Source of the DNA: Hyphomonas sp. BRH_c22
GTDB lineage: Bacteria > Pseudomonadota > Alphaproteobacteria > Caulobacterales > Hyphomonadaceae
Assembly (NCBI RefSeq): GCF_000961795.1
Contig: NZ_LADU01000090.1
Location: forward strand, 1-64,000
DNA: 64,000 nucleotides
Reading direction: 5' to 3'
Shown piece by piece: positions 9,912-19,026 of the stretch. The translations under genes were made by a program, and so were the position numbers. The notes below the pieces were generated by a model. That model was not told the origin of the DNA. It saw nothing but the letters and a program-made list of their open reading frames with translations, and did not search any database. Position 1 is the first letter of the stretch, and every line of letters begins with the position of its first letter.

Positions 9912-9966
9912 GCTCTAGACCTAAGGGCTTGTCGGGCGCGTGGAAAGCCACCAAGAGACTGAAAAC

Positions 9967-10890
9967 ATGACCCAGAAGCCGGATAATTCCCGCAAAATCC
10001 TTGCTGTCACAGCCGTGGCGGCGCCAGAGCGCACTGAACTTCCTGCAGAATTGGGGGAAATTCTCGCCTCGGCAGGTATCGGCAGCATGCAGCTGCGGGT
10101 CCTGTCGGACGGCGCGGTGTGGCAGGCGTGCGAATATGTGTTCGACGGGGGGGATGAGGGGGTGGCAGAGGCGGTACATGCCGCCGTGAAGGGGCTGGAG
10201 GCGGATGTCTGCGTGCTGCCTGCGGCGAACCGGCGCAAGCGCCTGCTGATCTCCGACATGGATTCCACCATTATCGGGCAGGAATGCCTTGATGAGCTCG
10301 CCGACTTTGCCGGGCTGAAAGCGGAAGTGTCTGCGATCACCGAACGCGCGATGCGCGGCGAACTGGATTTCGAGGGTGCGCTGACCACGCGTGTGGCGAT
10401 GCTGAAGGGCCTGGAGCTGGCGGCGCTGGAAGCGGCCTATCGCGAGCGGATCACGCTGAACCCCGGCGCGCGGACGCTGACGGCGACGATGAAAGCGCAT
10501 GGCGCCCATGCCGTGCTGGTTTCGGGCGGCTTCACCTTCTTCACGTCACGCGTTGCAGGCCTTTCCGGTTTCGATGCCCATCGCGGGAACACGCTGATGG
10601 ATGACGGCGCGGCGCTGACCGGCGATGTTGGCCGGCCGATACTCGGACGCGAAGCGAAACTGTCGGCCCTGGATGAAGCCTCCGCCGCGCATGGCCTTGT
10701 CCGCGATGATGCGCTGGCGCTGGGCGACGGGGCGAACGACCTGGACATGATCCGCGCGGCCGGTCTGGGCATTGCCTATCACGCCAAGCCGATTGTCGCC
10801 GAGCAGGCGACCGCCGCAATCAGCCATGCGGACCTGACGGCGGCGCTGTTCTTCCAGGGCTATGCCGCCAGCGAGTTCGTTGCGGGCTAG
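9967..10890 (+). CDS. serB: phosphoserine phosphatase
   Basis: A 307-residue HAD-family phosphatase catalysing the last step of serine synthesis. All HAD motifs are visible: DMDST (nucleophile Asp97, acid/base Asp99), VSGGFTFF with the motif II Ser, the motif III Lys region (GREAKLSAL), and GDGANDLDMI for Mg binding. The N-terminal 90 residues correspond to a degenerate ACT-like region as in other proteobacterial SerB. Start is the ATG at 9967 with AAGAGA upstream; the in-frame GTG at 9940 is less likely. Divergent from miaA. Confidence 0.96.
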   Translation: MTQKPDNSRKILAVTAVAAPERTELPAELGEILASAGIGSMQLRVLSDGAVWQACEYVFDGGDEGVAEAVHAAVKGLEADVCVLPAANRRKRLLISDMDSTIIGQECLDELADFAGLKAEVSAITERAMRGELDFEGALTTRVAMLKGLELAALEAAYRERITLNPGARTLTATMKAHGAHAVLVSGGFTFFTSRVAGLSGFDAHRGNTLMDDGAALTGDVGRPILGREAKLSALDEASAAHGLVRDDALALGDGANDLDMIRAAGLGIAYHAKPIVAEQATAAISHADLTAALFFQGYAASEFVAG

Positions 10891-11101
10891 GCTGCGCGGT
10901 TTGCAGGCATGGCGGGGCGGATTTCGCTTCACGCGCGGGCCGGCCTGACTGATTGATGGGCATGAGGCGGCGTAAGAGGGCCGAGCGAATGGATTCCCGT
11001 TGCGGCGCCGCAGCGGGCGCGGCGTAGTGGTCACCATTCCCGCGGGTGAGTTCAGTAGAGTTTTCGCCAGTTGCCCGCCCCATATTCCACAGGGCCTTCC
11101 C

Positions 11102-12274
11102 ATGAAAAATCCTGACTATGACATGCTGATCTCGCCATCGCGGCGCAACCTGATGAAATTTGCCGGCGTTGGCGCACTCGGCGCCGCAGCGGGCCTTGCC
11201 GCCTGTACGGAAGGCGCTGGCGCCGCGACGCCGGCATCCGCAGCAACAGCGGCCATCGACCCCGATGCCATCGCCATCCTGTCGTCGAACGAAAACCCGT
11301 TCGGTCCCTCTCCGAAAGCCATGGATGCCATGCGGGCGGGTGTGGGCAATATCTATCGCTATGCGCGGCCACAGACGGTTGCTTTTGCCGAGATGATCGC
11401 AAAGCGCGAGGGCGTGGCCCCCGAGCAGGTACTGGTGACCAATGGCTCGAGCCCGATCCTCGCCGCCTTTGCGGATTATGTGCATGTGCAGGGCGGGGAC
11501 CTTGTGACCTCGGCGCTGACCTATGAAGGCGTTCCGCGCGTTGCCGCGAGCATCGGGACCAATGTCATCCAGGTGCCGCTGGCAGCCGACCTCGGCTTCG
11601 ATATGGAGGCCATCGCCGCAGCGATCGGTCCGAACACATCAGGGGTCTATATCTGCAACCCGAACAACCCGACCGGCAAAGTGGTGCCTCCGGCCGTGCT
11701 GAAGGCGTTCGTTGAAGAGGCATCCGCCAAAGTGCCGGTCTTCATCGATGAAGCCTATCTCGACATGTCGGATGATTATCCGGCAGGGGCGATGACCGAG
11801 TTCGTCAAGGCCGGACGGCCCGTGATCGTGGCGCGGACCTTCTCGAAGATCTACGCGATGGCGGGCCAACGGCTCGGATACGGCCTGATGCAGCCTGACA
11901 TGGCGATGACGATCCGCAAGACCGGCCGCCTGTCTGACGTGAACTATCTCGGCCTTGTCGGCGGCATGGCGGCGCTCGAGGACACGGCCTATTATGAAGA
12001 GATGCGGATGAAGACGGCGCTTGGCCGCGCCAGGCTGATTGCCATGGCGAAAGACCTTGGCCGCCCGATCGCATCGGATCCTCAGGGCAGCTTCATCTAC
12101 ATGGATGTCGGCATGCCGAATGGCGAGTTCGCAGCGAAGATGCTGGACAAGGGCGTCAGGGTTGTCGGCGCGCGCTGGTCAGAAAAGCCCGAATGGACCC
12201 GCATCTGCATCGGACTCGACCACGAGATCGAGAAATGCCACGCTGCTGCCAAGGCGATCCTGACTTCCATCTGA
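11102..12274 (+). CDS. Tat-exported PLP-dependent aminotransferase (HisC-like)
   Basis: A 390-residue class I/II aminotransferase similar in plan to histidinol-phosphate aminotransferase: SSNENPFGPS near residue 61, NPNNPTGK, and the PLP lysine in TFSKIYAMAGQRLGYG (Lys249). Unusually it begins with a twin-arginine signal: SRRNLMKFAG at residues 13-22, a hydrophobic stretch, then GLAAC (Cys35), which also fits a lipobox. The enzyme is therefore predicted to be folded with its cofactor in the cytoplasm and exported, possibly as a lipoprotein. The substrate is unknown; biosynthetic histidine function is unlikely outside the cytoplasm. Stands alone between serB and htrA. Confidence 0.88.
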   Translation: MKNPDYDMLISPSRRNLMKFAGVGALGAAAGLAACTEGAGAATPASAATAAIDPDAIAILSSNENPFGPSPKAMDAMRAGVGNIYRYARPQTVAFAEMIAKREGVAPEQVLVTNGSSPILAAFADYVHVQGGDLVTSALTYEGVPRVAASIGTNVIQVPLAADLGFDMEAIAAAIGPNTSGVYICNPNNPTGKVVPPAVLKAFVEEASAKVPVFIDEAYLDMSDDYPAGAMTEFVKAGRPVIVARTFSKIYAMAGQRLGYGLMQPDMAMTIRKTGRLSDVNYLGLVGGMAALEDTAYYEEMRMKTALGRARLIAMAKDLGRPIASDPQGSFIYMDVGMPNGEFAAKMLDKGVRVVGARWSEKPEWTRICIGLDHEIEKCHAAAKAILTSI

Positions 12275-12303
12275 GCGGATTTGGGGCGCCGCCCCGGCGG
12301 CGC

Positions 12304-13752
12304 CTATTTCGTAAGTTCGATCGACAGGAACTGGTCAAACCAGCCGGCATCGCCGCGCCGCTTGACGCGCAACAGGAGCGGCTGTTGCGGCGTGGTCATG
12401 GCGGTTTCCACCTTCGCCACCGTATCGGTGACGCTGGAGACCTTGTTGAAGTTCACTTCCACGATGACATCCCCGCGGCTCAGCTTGCCAAATGAGCGTC
12501 CGCGCGCGCTGACGCTGGTGACGACAACGCCTTCCACATCCTTCGGAATGCCGAAGCGGCGGCGGATATCATCGTCGATGCCGGAGAGTTCCGCGCCGAG
12601 ATCATTGCTGCTGGCGGGGCCGTCGAGCATCAGGCTGGCTTCGGCCACTGCGTCATCATCCTCGAGTTCGCCCAGCGTGACCGAAATCGTGCGGGCCTTG
12701 CCGCCGCGAATGATCGAGAGTGGCACGGTCTTGCCGATCGGCGCGTCGGATATGAGGCGGGTCATTTCGCGGACGCTGGCAATCGCCTGTCCATCGAAGC
12801 TGAGGACCAGGTCGCCGACCTCAAGCTTGGCCTGGTCGGCCGGGCCGCCATCGGTGATGCGCGTGACGATCACGCCGCCCTTGCCCTTGGCCTTGTAGGC
12901 CTTGACCAGGGCGGCATCGGCATCCTGCACGTTCACGCCGAGCCAGGAGCGCCGCACCTTGCCGTGGTCGATCAGCTGTTGCGATATGCGCTTGACCATG
13001 TTGGAGGGCACCGAGAAACCGATGCCGACCGATCCGCCCGTGGGCGAGATGATGGCCGTGTTCACGCCGACGACTTCGCCGCCGAGATTGAACAGCGGGC
13101 CGCCGGAATTGCCCCGGTTGATGGCCGCGTCTGTCTGGATGAAATCGTCAGACCGGCCGGCATTGAGGTCGCGGTTGCGTGCCGAGATGATGCCGGCGGA
13201 GACCGAGCCGCCAAAACCGAACGGGTTACCGATGGCGATGACCCAGTCACCCACTTCGGCGCGGTCGCTGTCGGCAAGGTCGACATAGGGCAGCGGGGTG
13301 TTGCTGGAGACTTTCAGCACGGCGAGGTCGGTGTCGCGGTCGCGGCCAATCAGCCTGGCGTCCAGCACGCGGCCATCGGAGAAATTGATCTCGATCTCGT
13401 CAGCGTTTTCGATCACGTGATTGTTCGTGATGATGATGCCGTCGGGGCTGATCACGAAGCCGGAGCCGAGCGAGCCCTGACGCTCGAAACCGTCCTCATC
13501 GCGGCCGAAGAATTCATTGAAGCGTTCCATCGGCGAACCCTCCGGAAAGGTGGGCAATCCGTTCGGTGCGATGGTCTGCTGGGTCGAGATGTTCACAACG
13601 GCCGGCATCAGGCGCTTTGACAGGTCGCGGAAGCTTTGCGGCTGCACTTTCTGGTCGACGCCTTCAACGGGGCGCGACAGGCTGCCTTGAGCCGAAACCG
13701 GCAGGGCAAGGGCAGCGAAGAAACCGAGGGCGGCGAGTGCCGGAATGCGCAT
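12304..13752 (-). CDS. DegP/Do-like periplasmic serine endoprotease
   Basis: A 482-residue S1C protease with signal peptide (residues 1-21, LALPVSAQG). The catalytic triad is visible as His112 (TNNHVIE), Asp142 (DTDLAVLK) and Ser216 (GNSGGPL), followed by two PDZ domains (about 268-355 and 380-478). Such proteins degrade or refold damaged envelope proteins, and are usually induced by envelope or heat stress. The gene follows hflK-hflC-DUF2065 on the same strand, 78 bases downstream of the DUF2065 gene, the same order as in many alphaproteobacteria, suggesting one membrane and envelope quality-control cluster. Equivalent to degP/mucD/htrA; I cannot decide which name applies. Confidence 0.96.
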   Translation of the reverse strand: MRIPALAALGFFAALALPVSAQGSLSRPVEGVDQKVQPQSFRDLSKRLMPAVVNISTQQTIAPNGLPTFPEGSPMERFNEFFGRDEDGFERQGSLGSGFVISPDGIIITNNHVIENADEIEINFSDGRVLDARLIGRDRDTDLAVLKVSSNTPLPYVDLADSDRAEVGDWVIAIGNPFGFGGSVSAGIISARNRDLNAGRSDDFIQTDAAINRGNSGGPLFNLGGEVVGVNTAIISPTGGSVGIGFSVPSNMVKRISQQLIDHGKVRRSWLGVNVQDADAALVKAYKAKGKGGVIVTRITDGGPADQAKLEVGDLVLSFDGQAIASVREMTRLISDAPIGKTVPLSIIRGGKARTISVTLGELEDDDAVAEASLMLDGPASSNDLGAELSGIDDDIRRRFGIPKDVEGVVVTSVSARGRSFGKLSRGDVIVEVNFNKVSSVTDTVAKVETAMTTPQQPLLLRVKRRGDAGWFDQFLSIELTK

Positions 13753-13830
13753 GAGGCGAGGGGCTCCTGAGAGTCGGATGTTGCACGTAGCCTGATCAGT
13801 ATGGCGCTTTGCGCCCCTGTTGCAACAGGC

Positions 13831-14031
13831 TCAGGCGGCTCTGACTGCAAACACGAGCAAGGCCGCGCCGATGACAGCTGAGGCGAGGCCCGCAAAGGCG
13901 ATATCGCGGCTCGGCATCTCGGCGAGGCGCGCGGCCATGCGGCGCATGAAATCGGGGGCGATCGCGTAGATCGCCCCCTCAAGAAAGAACCAGATTCCGG
14001 CCGCAGCCAGTATCAGATAGAACGTTGACAC
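13831..14031 (-). CDS. DUF2065 small membrane protein
   Basis: A 66-residue protein with two hydrophobic segments (residues 4-24 and 45-64) joined by a loop IAPDFMRRMAARLAEMPSRDI, which matches the DUF2065 (YjeT-like) family in length and layout. The function is unknown. Start is GTG at 14029-14031; there is no ATG in the first part of the frame. It lies 12 bases after hflC and before the protease gene, an arrangement seen elsewhere for this family next to hflC. Confidence 0.85.
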   Translation of the reverse strand: MSTFYLILAAAGIWFFLEGAIYAIAPDFMRRMAARLAEMPSRDIAFAGLASAVIGAALLVFAVRAA

Positions 14032-14043
14032 GTGACTTCAGCC

Positions 14044-14940
14044 CTAACGGGCGCCGCCATTGACGCGGGCGCTCTCGATGAACTCGTCGCAGATGCCAAG
14101 GCTTTTCGGACTAACAATCACCTGCGTGCCTTCCTGAATGGCCTTGTCACAGGCGATCAGGGCGCGCTGGAAGCGGAAGAATTCCGGATCCTTGTTGTAG
14201 GCATTGGCATAGACCTGGGTCGACTTGGCGTCGCCTTCACCGCGGATGATCTGGCCCTGCTCGCGGGCCTGGGCCTCGATGACCGTTCTCTCACGGCTGG
14301 CCTGGGCGCGGATCAGGCGGGACTTTTCCTCGCCCTCGGCACGGATGCGCTGGGCTTCCTGAAGACGGGCCGACTGCATCCGGCTGTACACGCCCTGCGC
14401 CACTTCCTGCGGAAGGTCGGCCTGGCGGATGCGGACGTCGATGATGTCGATACCGTCATCGGTCAGCTGATCATTCACCTTGGTGCGAATCCGGTCCATC
14501 AGCTGTGACCGCTGGCCGGAAATGATTTCCGGGACCGGCACATCGCCCAGGGCTTCGCGGATGTTCGAGTTGGTGATCTGATTGAGCTGTCTGGCAGCGG
14601 CGGTCTCATTGCGGAAACGCTGGTAGAATTTCAGCGGATCCTTGATGCGCCAGCGGACAAAGGCATCGACGGTGAGACGGCGCTGGTCGGACGCGAGCAC
14701 TTCGATGTTCTCGATATCAAGGCCGATATTCTTCTTGTCGAGCTTTTCGATCTGCTGGAACATAGGGATCTTGAAATAGAGGCCGGCCTGGTCCTGCCCG
14801 GCCGCGTTATAAACCTGTTTCGGTTCGCCGACCTGCAGCATGAGGGCCTGTTCGTCCTGACGGACGACGAAGAATGAATTCATGAGCACCAGAACTACGG
14901 CGCCGACGACAATGATGGTTAGCCATCCAAAAGCACGCAT
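14044..14940 (-). CDS. hflC: HflC, FtsH protease modulator subunit
   Basis: A 298-residue SPFH/prohibitin protein. One N-terminal membrane anchor (residues 5-25), then the SPFH/band-7 domain (FVVRQDEQALMLQVGEP onward) and a long helical coiled-coil with repeated Ala/Glu/Arg (RMQSARLQEAQRIRAEGEEKSR). HflC pairs with HflK to form a large periplasmic complex around FtsH. Its ATG overlaps the hflK stop by one base (TAATG), so the two are translationally coupled and made in equal amounts. Confidence 0.96.
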   Translation of the reverse strand: MRAFGWLTIIVVGAVVLVLMNSFFVVRQDEQALMLQVGEPKQVYNAAGQDQAGLYFKIPMFQQIEKLDKKNIGLDIENIEVLASDQRRLTVDAFVRWRIKDPLKFYQRFRNETAAARQLNQITNSNIREALGDVPVPEIISGQRSQLMDRIRTKVNDQLTDDGIDIIDVRIRQADLPQEVAQGVYSRMQSARLQEAQRIRAEGEEKSRLIRAQASRERTVIEAQAREQGQIIRGEGDAKSTQVYANAYNKDPEFFRFQRALIACDKAIQEGTQVIVSPKSLGICDEFIESARVNGGAR

Positions 14941-16061
14941 TATTGCTGCCCTCCGCTTGGTTTCTGCTGGGTACGTTCCAGCGGCAGGTAGGGAACGGCG
15001 CCGGAGTCCTGATCCATGATCAGCTTGTCGGAGCGCTCCAGCACTTTTTCCATGGTTTCCAGGTACATGCGCTCACGCGTCACGCGCGGCGCCTTGCGGT
15101 ATTCCTCATAGATCTGTTCGAAGCGCGAGGCTTCACCCTGGGCATCGGCGAGGACCTGGTCGCGATAGGCTTCAGCTTCCTGCAGCAGGCGCTGGGCCGT
15201 ACCGCGGGCCTGAGGCACCACTTCGTTGGCGAACTGGGTCGCCTGGTTGATATTCGTCTCGGCATCCTGTTCGGCCACGTTCACATCGTTGAACGCCTCG
15301 ATCACCTGCTGGGGCGGATCCGACCGGTCGATCGTGACGGCCAGAATCTGGATACCGGCACGATAGTCATTGAGCAGGGCCTGGATCTGTTTGGCCACTT
15401 CCGTCTGCACGACATCGCGCTCGGTCGTAATAACGCCTTGCAGGCGCGTCTTGCCGACGACTTCACGCATCACCGATTCGGCGACCTGTTCGACGGCTTC
15501 CGACGGGTTCTTCACGTTCAGGATGAAGTTCTCGGGGTTCTGGGAATCCACCTTCCAGAAGACGGAGAACTGGATATCGACGATATTCTCGTCCTGCGTC
15601 AGCATCAGGCTCTCTTCGAGCGTGTTGCCGATCCGGGTTTCCTTGCGGTTTTCCACTTCGACAAGCACGTGTTGCTCGAACGGGGCAGGCAGGTGGAAAT
15701 GCAGGCCGGGGCCGAAATTGGTTTGCCATTTGCCAAAGCGGAAGACGGCCGCCTGCTGGGTCGGGTCGACCATGACGACGCTTGTGGACAGCCAGCCGAG
15801 CAGGCCAATGCCGATGAGCACAATGAAGCCGAGCGGGCCAAAATTCGGGCCCGTGCCGCCGCCGCGGCGTCCACCGCCTCCGCCGCCACCGCCGGAGCGC
15901 TTGCGAAACCGCTCCTGCATGCGTTTCATCTGCTGTTCGAGATCGCCGTTTCCGGAACCGCCAGCCGGGCGCGTCCAGGGCGAGCCGCCATCCTTGCCGG
16001 GTTCATCATCAGATCCGCCGCCCCACGGGCCGCTGGATTTCGTCTTGTCGTCCCAGGGCAT
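14940..16061 (-). CDS. hflK: HflK, FtsH protease modulator subunit
   Basis: A 373-residue partner of HflC. The first 75 residues are a cytoplasmic Gly/Ser/Pro-rich tail with a glycine run (GGGGGGGRRGGG), usual for HflK; a membrane segment follows at about 75-97 (FGPLGFIVLIGIGLLGWLSTSV), then the SPFH domain (VDPTQQAAVFRFGKW) and helical region. A strong AGGAGG ribosome site sits six bases before the ATG. Heads the hflK-hflC-DUF2065-protease cluster, and is divergent from the Mrp gene with 98 bases between starts. Confidence 0.97.
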   Translation of the reverse strand: MPWDDKTKSSGPWGGGSDDEPGKDGGSPWTRPAGGSGNGDLEQQMKRMQERFRKRSGGGGGGGGRRGGGTGPNFGPLGFIVLIGIGLLGWLSTSVVMVDPTQQAAVFRFGKWQTNFGPGLHFHLPAPFEQHVLVEVENRKETRIGNTLEESLMLTQDENIVDIQFSVFWKVDSQNPENFILNVKNPSEAVEQVAESVMREVVGKTRLQGVITTERDVVQTEVAKQIQALLNDYRAGIQILAVTIDRSDPPQQVIEAFNDVNVAEQDAETNINQATQFANEVVPQARGTAQRLLQEAEAYRDQVLADAQGEASRFEQIYEEYRKAPRVTRERMYLETMEKVLERSDKLIMDQDSGAVPYLPLERTQQKPSGGQQ

Positions 16062-16159
16062 AGCCCCTCCTGTTATTGCTTTTGCAGGCTTCTATATAGG
16101 TGTTTCGGTGATAAGTGCATGCCTCAATCTGAGCTTCAAGGACGCAGGGGTTATATTAC

Positions 16160-17311
16160 GTGTTTGGTTCGAAGCAAAAATCACGTCGGAAACTGGCTGC
16201 GCAGGTGCGTGACGCACTGGGTGCGCCTGACTGGCTCGAGTCGGTCGATGTGGACGATTCCGGGCGCGCTATCCTTGTCCTGCTGGCCGATCCAGCCGAT
16301 ACGCAAGCAGCCGAGGCGCGCCGGATCGAGGCGGAAGGCCGGGCTGAACTGGTGGCGGGGGTGAAGTCCGTGACCAGTATCCTGACGGCTGAGAAACCGG
16401 CTGCGCAGGCGCCGCAGGTCAGGCTGGAACCGTCTCCAAGGCGGGTATCGAAGGGCGCGCGGCTGTCCGACGAGGCGATGCAGCAGGGCGCTCCACCAGA
16501 AGCGGCGGGCATTCCGAAGATTAAAGGTATCGACCGGATTCTCGTTGTGGCGAGCGCCAAGGGCGGCGTCGGCAAGTCGACCGTGGCGGTGAACCTGGCG
16601 GCGGCGATGGCGAAAACGGGCATGAAGGTGGGCCTGCTGGACGCCGATGTGTATGGCCCGTCGATTCCCACCATGCTGGGCATGCAGGATGCGCACCCGG
16701 AAACGGCCGCATCGAAAAAGCTGGTTCCGGTTGAGGCGCATGGCCTGAAAACCCTGTCGATCGGCTACCTGTCTGATCCGGACTCGCCGATGATCTGGCG
16801 CGGGCCAATTGTCATGTCGGCGATTGCGCAAATGCTGAATGATGCCGAGTGGGGCGCGCTTGACGTGCTGGTCATCGACACGCCGCCGGGCACGGGCGAC
16901 GCGCAGCTGGCGATTGCGCAGCGCGTGCCGGTAACCGCTGCCATCATTGTCACCACGCCGCAGGAAGTGGCGCTGGCGGATGTCCGGCGCGGTGTCGCCA
17001 TGTTCACAAAGACCGCCGTGCCGGTGCTCGGCATTGTCGAGACGATGAGCTGGTTCGAGGACCCGGCCGGCAACCGCCACTACCTGATGGGCGAAGGCGG
17101 CGGCGCCGACATGGCGCAGACGCTTGGCCTGCCCCTGCTGGCGCAGATCCCGATGCTGCAGGCGATCCGCGAAGGGGGCGACAGCGGCCAGCCTGCGGCG
17201 CTGGCGGCCGGCGAACCGGCCCGGATTTTCCACGAATTGGCGCGCACCGTGGCCGTGGGCCTCGATACGCTGGAGACCAAACCGGCGCCGGAGATCGTTT
17301 TCGAGGGCTGA
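16160..17311 (+). CDS. Mrp/NBP35 family P-loop ATPase (iron-sulfur carrier type)
   Basis: A 383-residue ATPase. An N-terminal degenerate MIP18/DUF59-like region (1-75) is followed by a linker and the P-loop domain: deviant Walker A SAKGGVGKST (132-141), DADVYGPSIPTMLG, and IDTPPGTGD. Family members carry or insert Fe-S clusters. The CxxC cluster-binding motif normally found after the switch region is absent: residues 296-310 read MSWFEDPAGNRHYLM. Some alphaproteobacterial homologues also lack it, so this may be an evolved subgroup rather than damage. Start is GTG at 16160 with AGGGG upstream; no suitable ATG. Convergent with the SMP-30 gene. Confidence 0.93.
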   Translation: MFGSKQKSRRKLAAQVRDALGAPDWLESVDVDDSGRAILVLLADPADTQAAEARRIEAEGRAELVAGVKSVTSILTAEKPAAQAPQVRLEPSPRRVSKGARLSDEAMQQGAPPEAAGIPKIKGIDRILVVASAKGGVGKSTVAVNLAAAMAKTGMKVGLLDADVYGPSIPTMLGMQDAHPETAASKKLVPVEAHGLKTLSIGYLSDPDSPMIWRGPIVMSAIAQMLNDAEWGALDVLVIDTPPGTGDAQLAIAQRVPVTAAIIVTTPQEVALADVRRGVAMFTKTAVPVLGIVETMSWFEDPAGNRHYLMGEGGGADMAQTLGLPLLAQIPMLQAIREGGDSGQPAALAAGEPARIFHELARTVAVGLDTLETKPAPEIVFEG

Positions 17312-17320
17312 CGCGGCGCC

Positions 17321-18229
17321 TCAGGCGTTGAAGTTGAGGACGAGACCCGGTTCCGGCCAGCGGCACTTGATGAGCTTGCCCGTGCTCGACAGGGTCAGCC
17401 AGGCATCCATCATGTCGTCGCCGCCAAAGGCGATATTGGTGACCAGCATGTCCGGGAAGGCTGCGTGGCTGAACTCACCCTTCGGTGTGATCGTGGTGAT
17501 GCCGCCATTCAGGATGGTTGCGACGCAGACATTGCCGGCGGCCGTCATGGCGAGGCTGTCGAAATATTGCAGGCCCGGCATGGTGGCGACGACGCGGCCG
17601 CCATTGAACGGGCTGGCAGGCCTGATCTCGCCGGGGGCGACCAGGTCGAAGGCCCACATGCGGCCGGTCATCGTATCGGCCATGAAGACCGTCTGTTCGT
17701 CAGGCGAAAGGCCGACGCCATTAGGCGAGGAATAGTGGAAATCGAGTTCGGCCGCCTCGGAGGCGCCATGGGCCAGGAAGAACAGGCCGCCGAAATCGCG
17801 GTGCCGGGAATAGGTTTTCCCGTGATCGGTAAAATAGAGATTGCCAGCCTTGTCGAACACCAGGTCGTTCGGGCCCTTCAGGGGGTTGCCGCCGACCGTG
17901 TCGAGAACACGCTCGACCTTGCCGGTTGAAAGGTCGATCCGCTCGATCCGGCCGCCGGAATAATCATCCGGGCAGTTGCCGGGAATGAGCAGCCCGCCGA
18001 CATCATGGTATTGGAAGCCGCCATTGTTGCAGCACCAGAGGGCGCCGTCCGGGCCGATGGCGAGGCCGTTGGGGCCGCCGCCGGGCGTGGCGATCACTTC
18101 CGACTTGCCGGCGCCCCAGTGTCGCGAGATCTGGCCCTTCTGGATTTCGACAATGATGACGCTGCCATCCGCCATGATGACGGGGCCTTCGGGAAAGCCG
18201 AGGCCTTCGGCCACGAGTTCGAAATCCAT
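17321..18229 (-). CDS. SMP-30/gluconolactonase/LRE family protein
   Basis: A 302-residue six-bladed beta-propeller. The metal ligand Glu lies in GFPEGPV near residue 12, with the Asn/Asp ligands in GPNDLVF and SPNGVGLS...ADT, as in SMP-30 lactonases. The family hydrolyses sugar or other lactones. No signal peptide, so cytoplasmic. The ribosome site decides the start: AGGAGG is seven bases before the ATG at 18227-18229 but only one base from the ATG at 18233-18235. Ends ten bases from the Mrp gene stop (convergent). Substrate not predictable. Confidence 0.9.
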   Translation of the reverse strand: MDFELVAEGLGFPEGPVIMADGSVIIVEIQKGQISRHWGAGKSEVIATPGGGPNGLAIGPDGALWCCNNGGFQYHDVGGLLIPGNCPDDYSGGRIERIDLSTGKVERVLDTVGGNPLKGPNDLVFDKAGNLYFTDHGKTYSRHRDFGGLFFLAHGASEAAELDFHYSSPNGVGLSPDEQTVFMADTMTGRMWAFDLVAPGEIRPASPFNGGRVVATMPGLQYFDSLAMTAAGNVCVATILNGGITTITPKGEFSHAAFPDMLVTNIAFGGDDMMDAWLTLSSTGKLIKCRWPEPGLVLNFNA

Positions 18230-18338
18230 GCGCATTCCTCCTTGTTATGGAGGCATACTAGGGCTGGCGCACGGCGCTCACAACGGGTACCGCCGGGGGA
18301 GCAGGCGGTGGGGCCGAGGCGGGCGTGAGGGGGCGGAC

Positions 18339-18881
18339 TTAGGCGTCGGTGCGGGCGTCGGCCGTTATGCGCTCTAGCTTGCGGATGGTGAATGCGTGGT
18401 CGTCGCCGTCGCTGACCTCGAAACGTGCGGCAGAGGCTTCATGCCATTCGTGATCGGGCAGGGCAGGGAAGAAGGCATCACCCTCAGGCGCGGCATCGAC
18501 GTCGGTCAGGTAGATTCGGTCAGCCAGGGGCAGGGCCCGCTTGTAAATGGCCTCTCCCCCGATCACGAAGACTTCGGTCTTGCCGTCGCGCGCGGCGATG
18601 GCCTTGGCGGCGTTTATGGCAGGCGAGAAGCTGGAATAGACCCGTGCGCCGGGCGCGTCATAGGTCCAGTCGCGGGTCATCACGATGTTCTCGCGATCCG
18701 GCAGCGGGCGCCTTGGCAGGCTTTCCCATGTCTTGCGGCCCATGATGATCGGATTGCCCAGCGTCACCTTCTTGAAGAACATCAGGTCGCTCTTCAGGCG
18801 CCAGGGCAACTGCCCGGCAGCGCCGATCACATTGTTCAGACCGCGGGCCACGATAAGGCTGAGTTTGACGTCACTGTGCAT
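18339..18881 (-). CDS. folA: dihydrofolate reductase
   Basis: A 180-residue DHFR, which reduces dihydrofolate to tetrahydrofolate with NADPH. Visible hallmarks: LSLIVARGLNNVIGAAGQLPWRLKSDLMFFK (active-site loop split here as VIG...LPW, acidic Asp32-type residue in SDL), IIMGRKTWESLPRRPLP and VIGGEAIYKRAL for cofactor binding. Thymidylate synthase, its metabolic partner, is encoded 1.6 kb away on the same strand but is separated by two other genes. The start codon is ATG with a weak ribosome site. Confidence 0.96.
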   Translation of the reverse strand: MHSDVKLSLIVARGLNNVIGAAGQLPWRLKSDLMFFKKVTLGNPIIMGRKTWESLPRRPLPDRENIVMTRDWTYDAPGARVYSSFSPAINAAKAIAARDGKTEVFVIGGEAIYKRALPLADRIYLTDVDAAPEGDAFFPALPDHEWHEASAARFEVSDGDDHAFTIRKLERITADARTDA

Positions 18882-19026
18882 TACGGCAGTACAAGTCCTT
18901 CAGGTTATTTGTGGTTACGGGGCAATTTTCCCCTCGCTTTGTTAAGCATGTGGAACACATCGTTTTGTGGTCGAAGCAACCTGATTTGTCAGCTATCAGA
19001 GACCAATTGCAGTTCGGGGGGCAAGT

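Noticed and set aside
10967..11020. Palindrome TGCGGCGCCGCA between serB and the aminotransferase gene as a terminator
   Set aside because: It is a short GC-only repeat with no loop and no T tract, expected by chance at this GC content.
18882..19026. preQ1 riboswitch before the VUT/YhhQ-like gene
   Set aside because: I looked for the C-rich loop and A-rich tail of the known preQ1 classes and did not see them; only a G-run ribosome site is evident.
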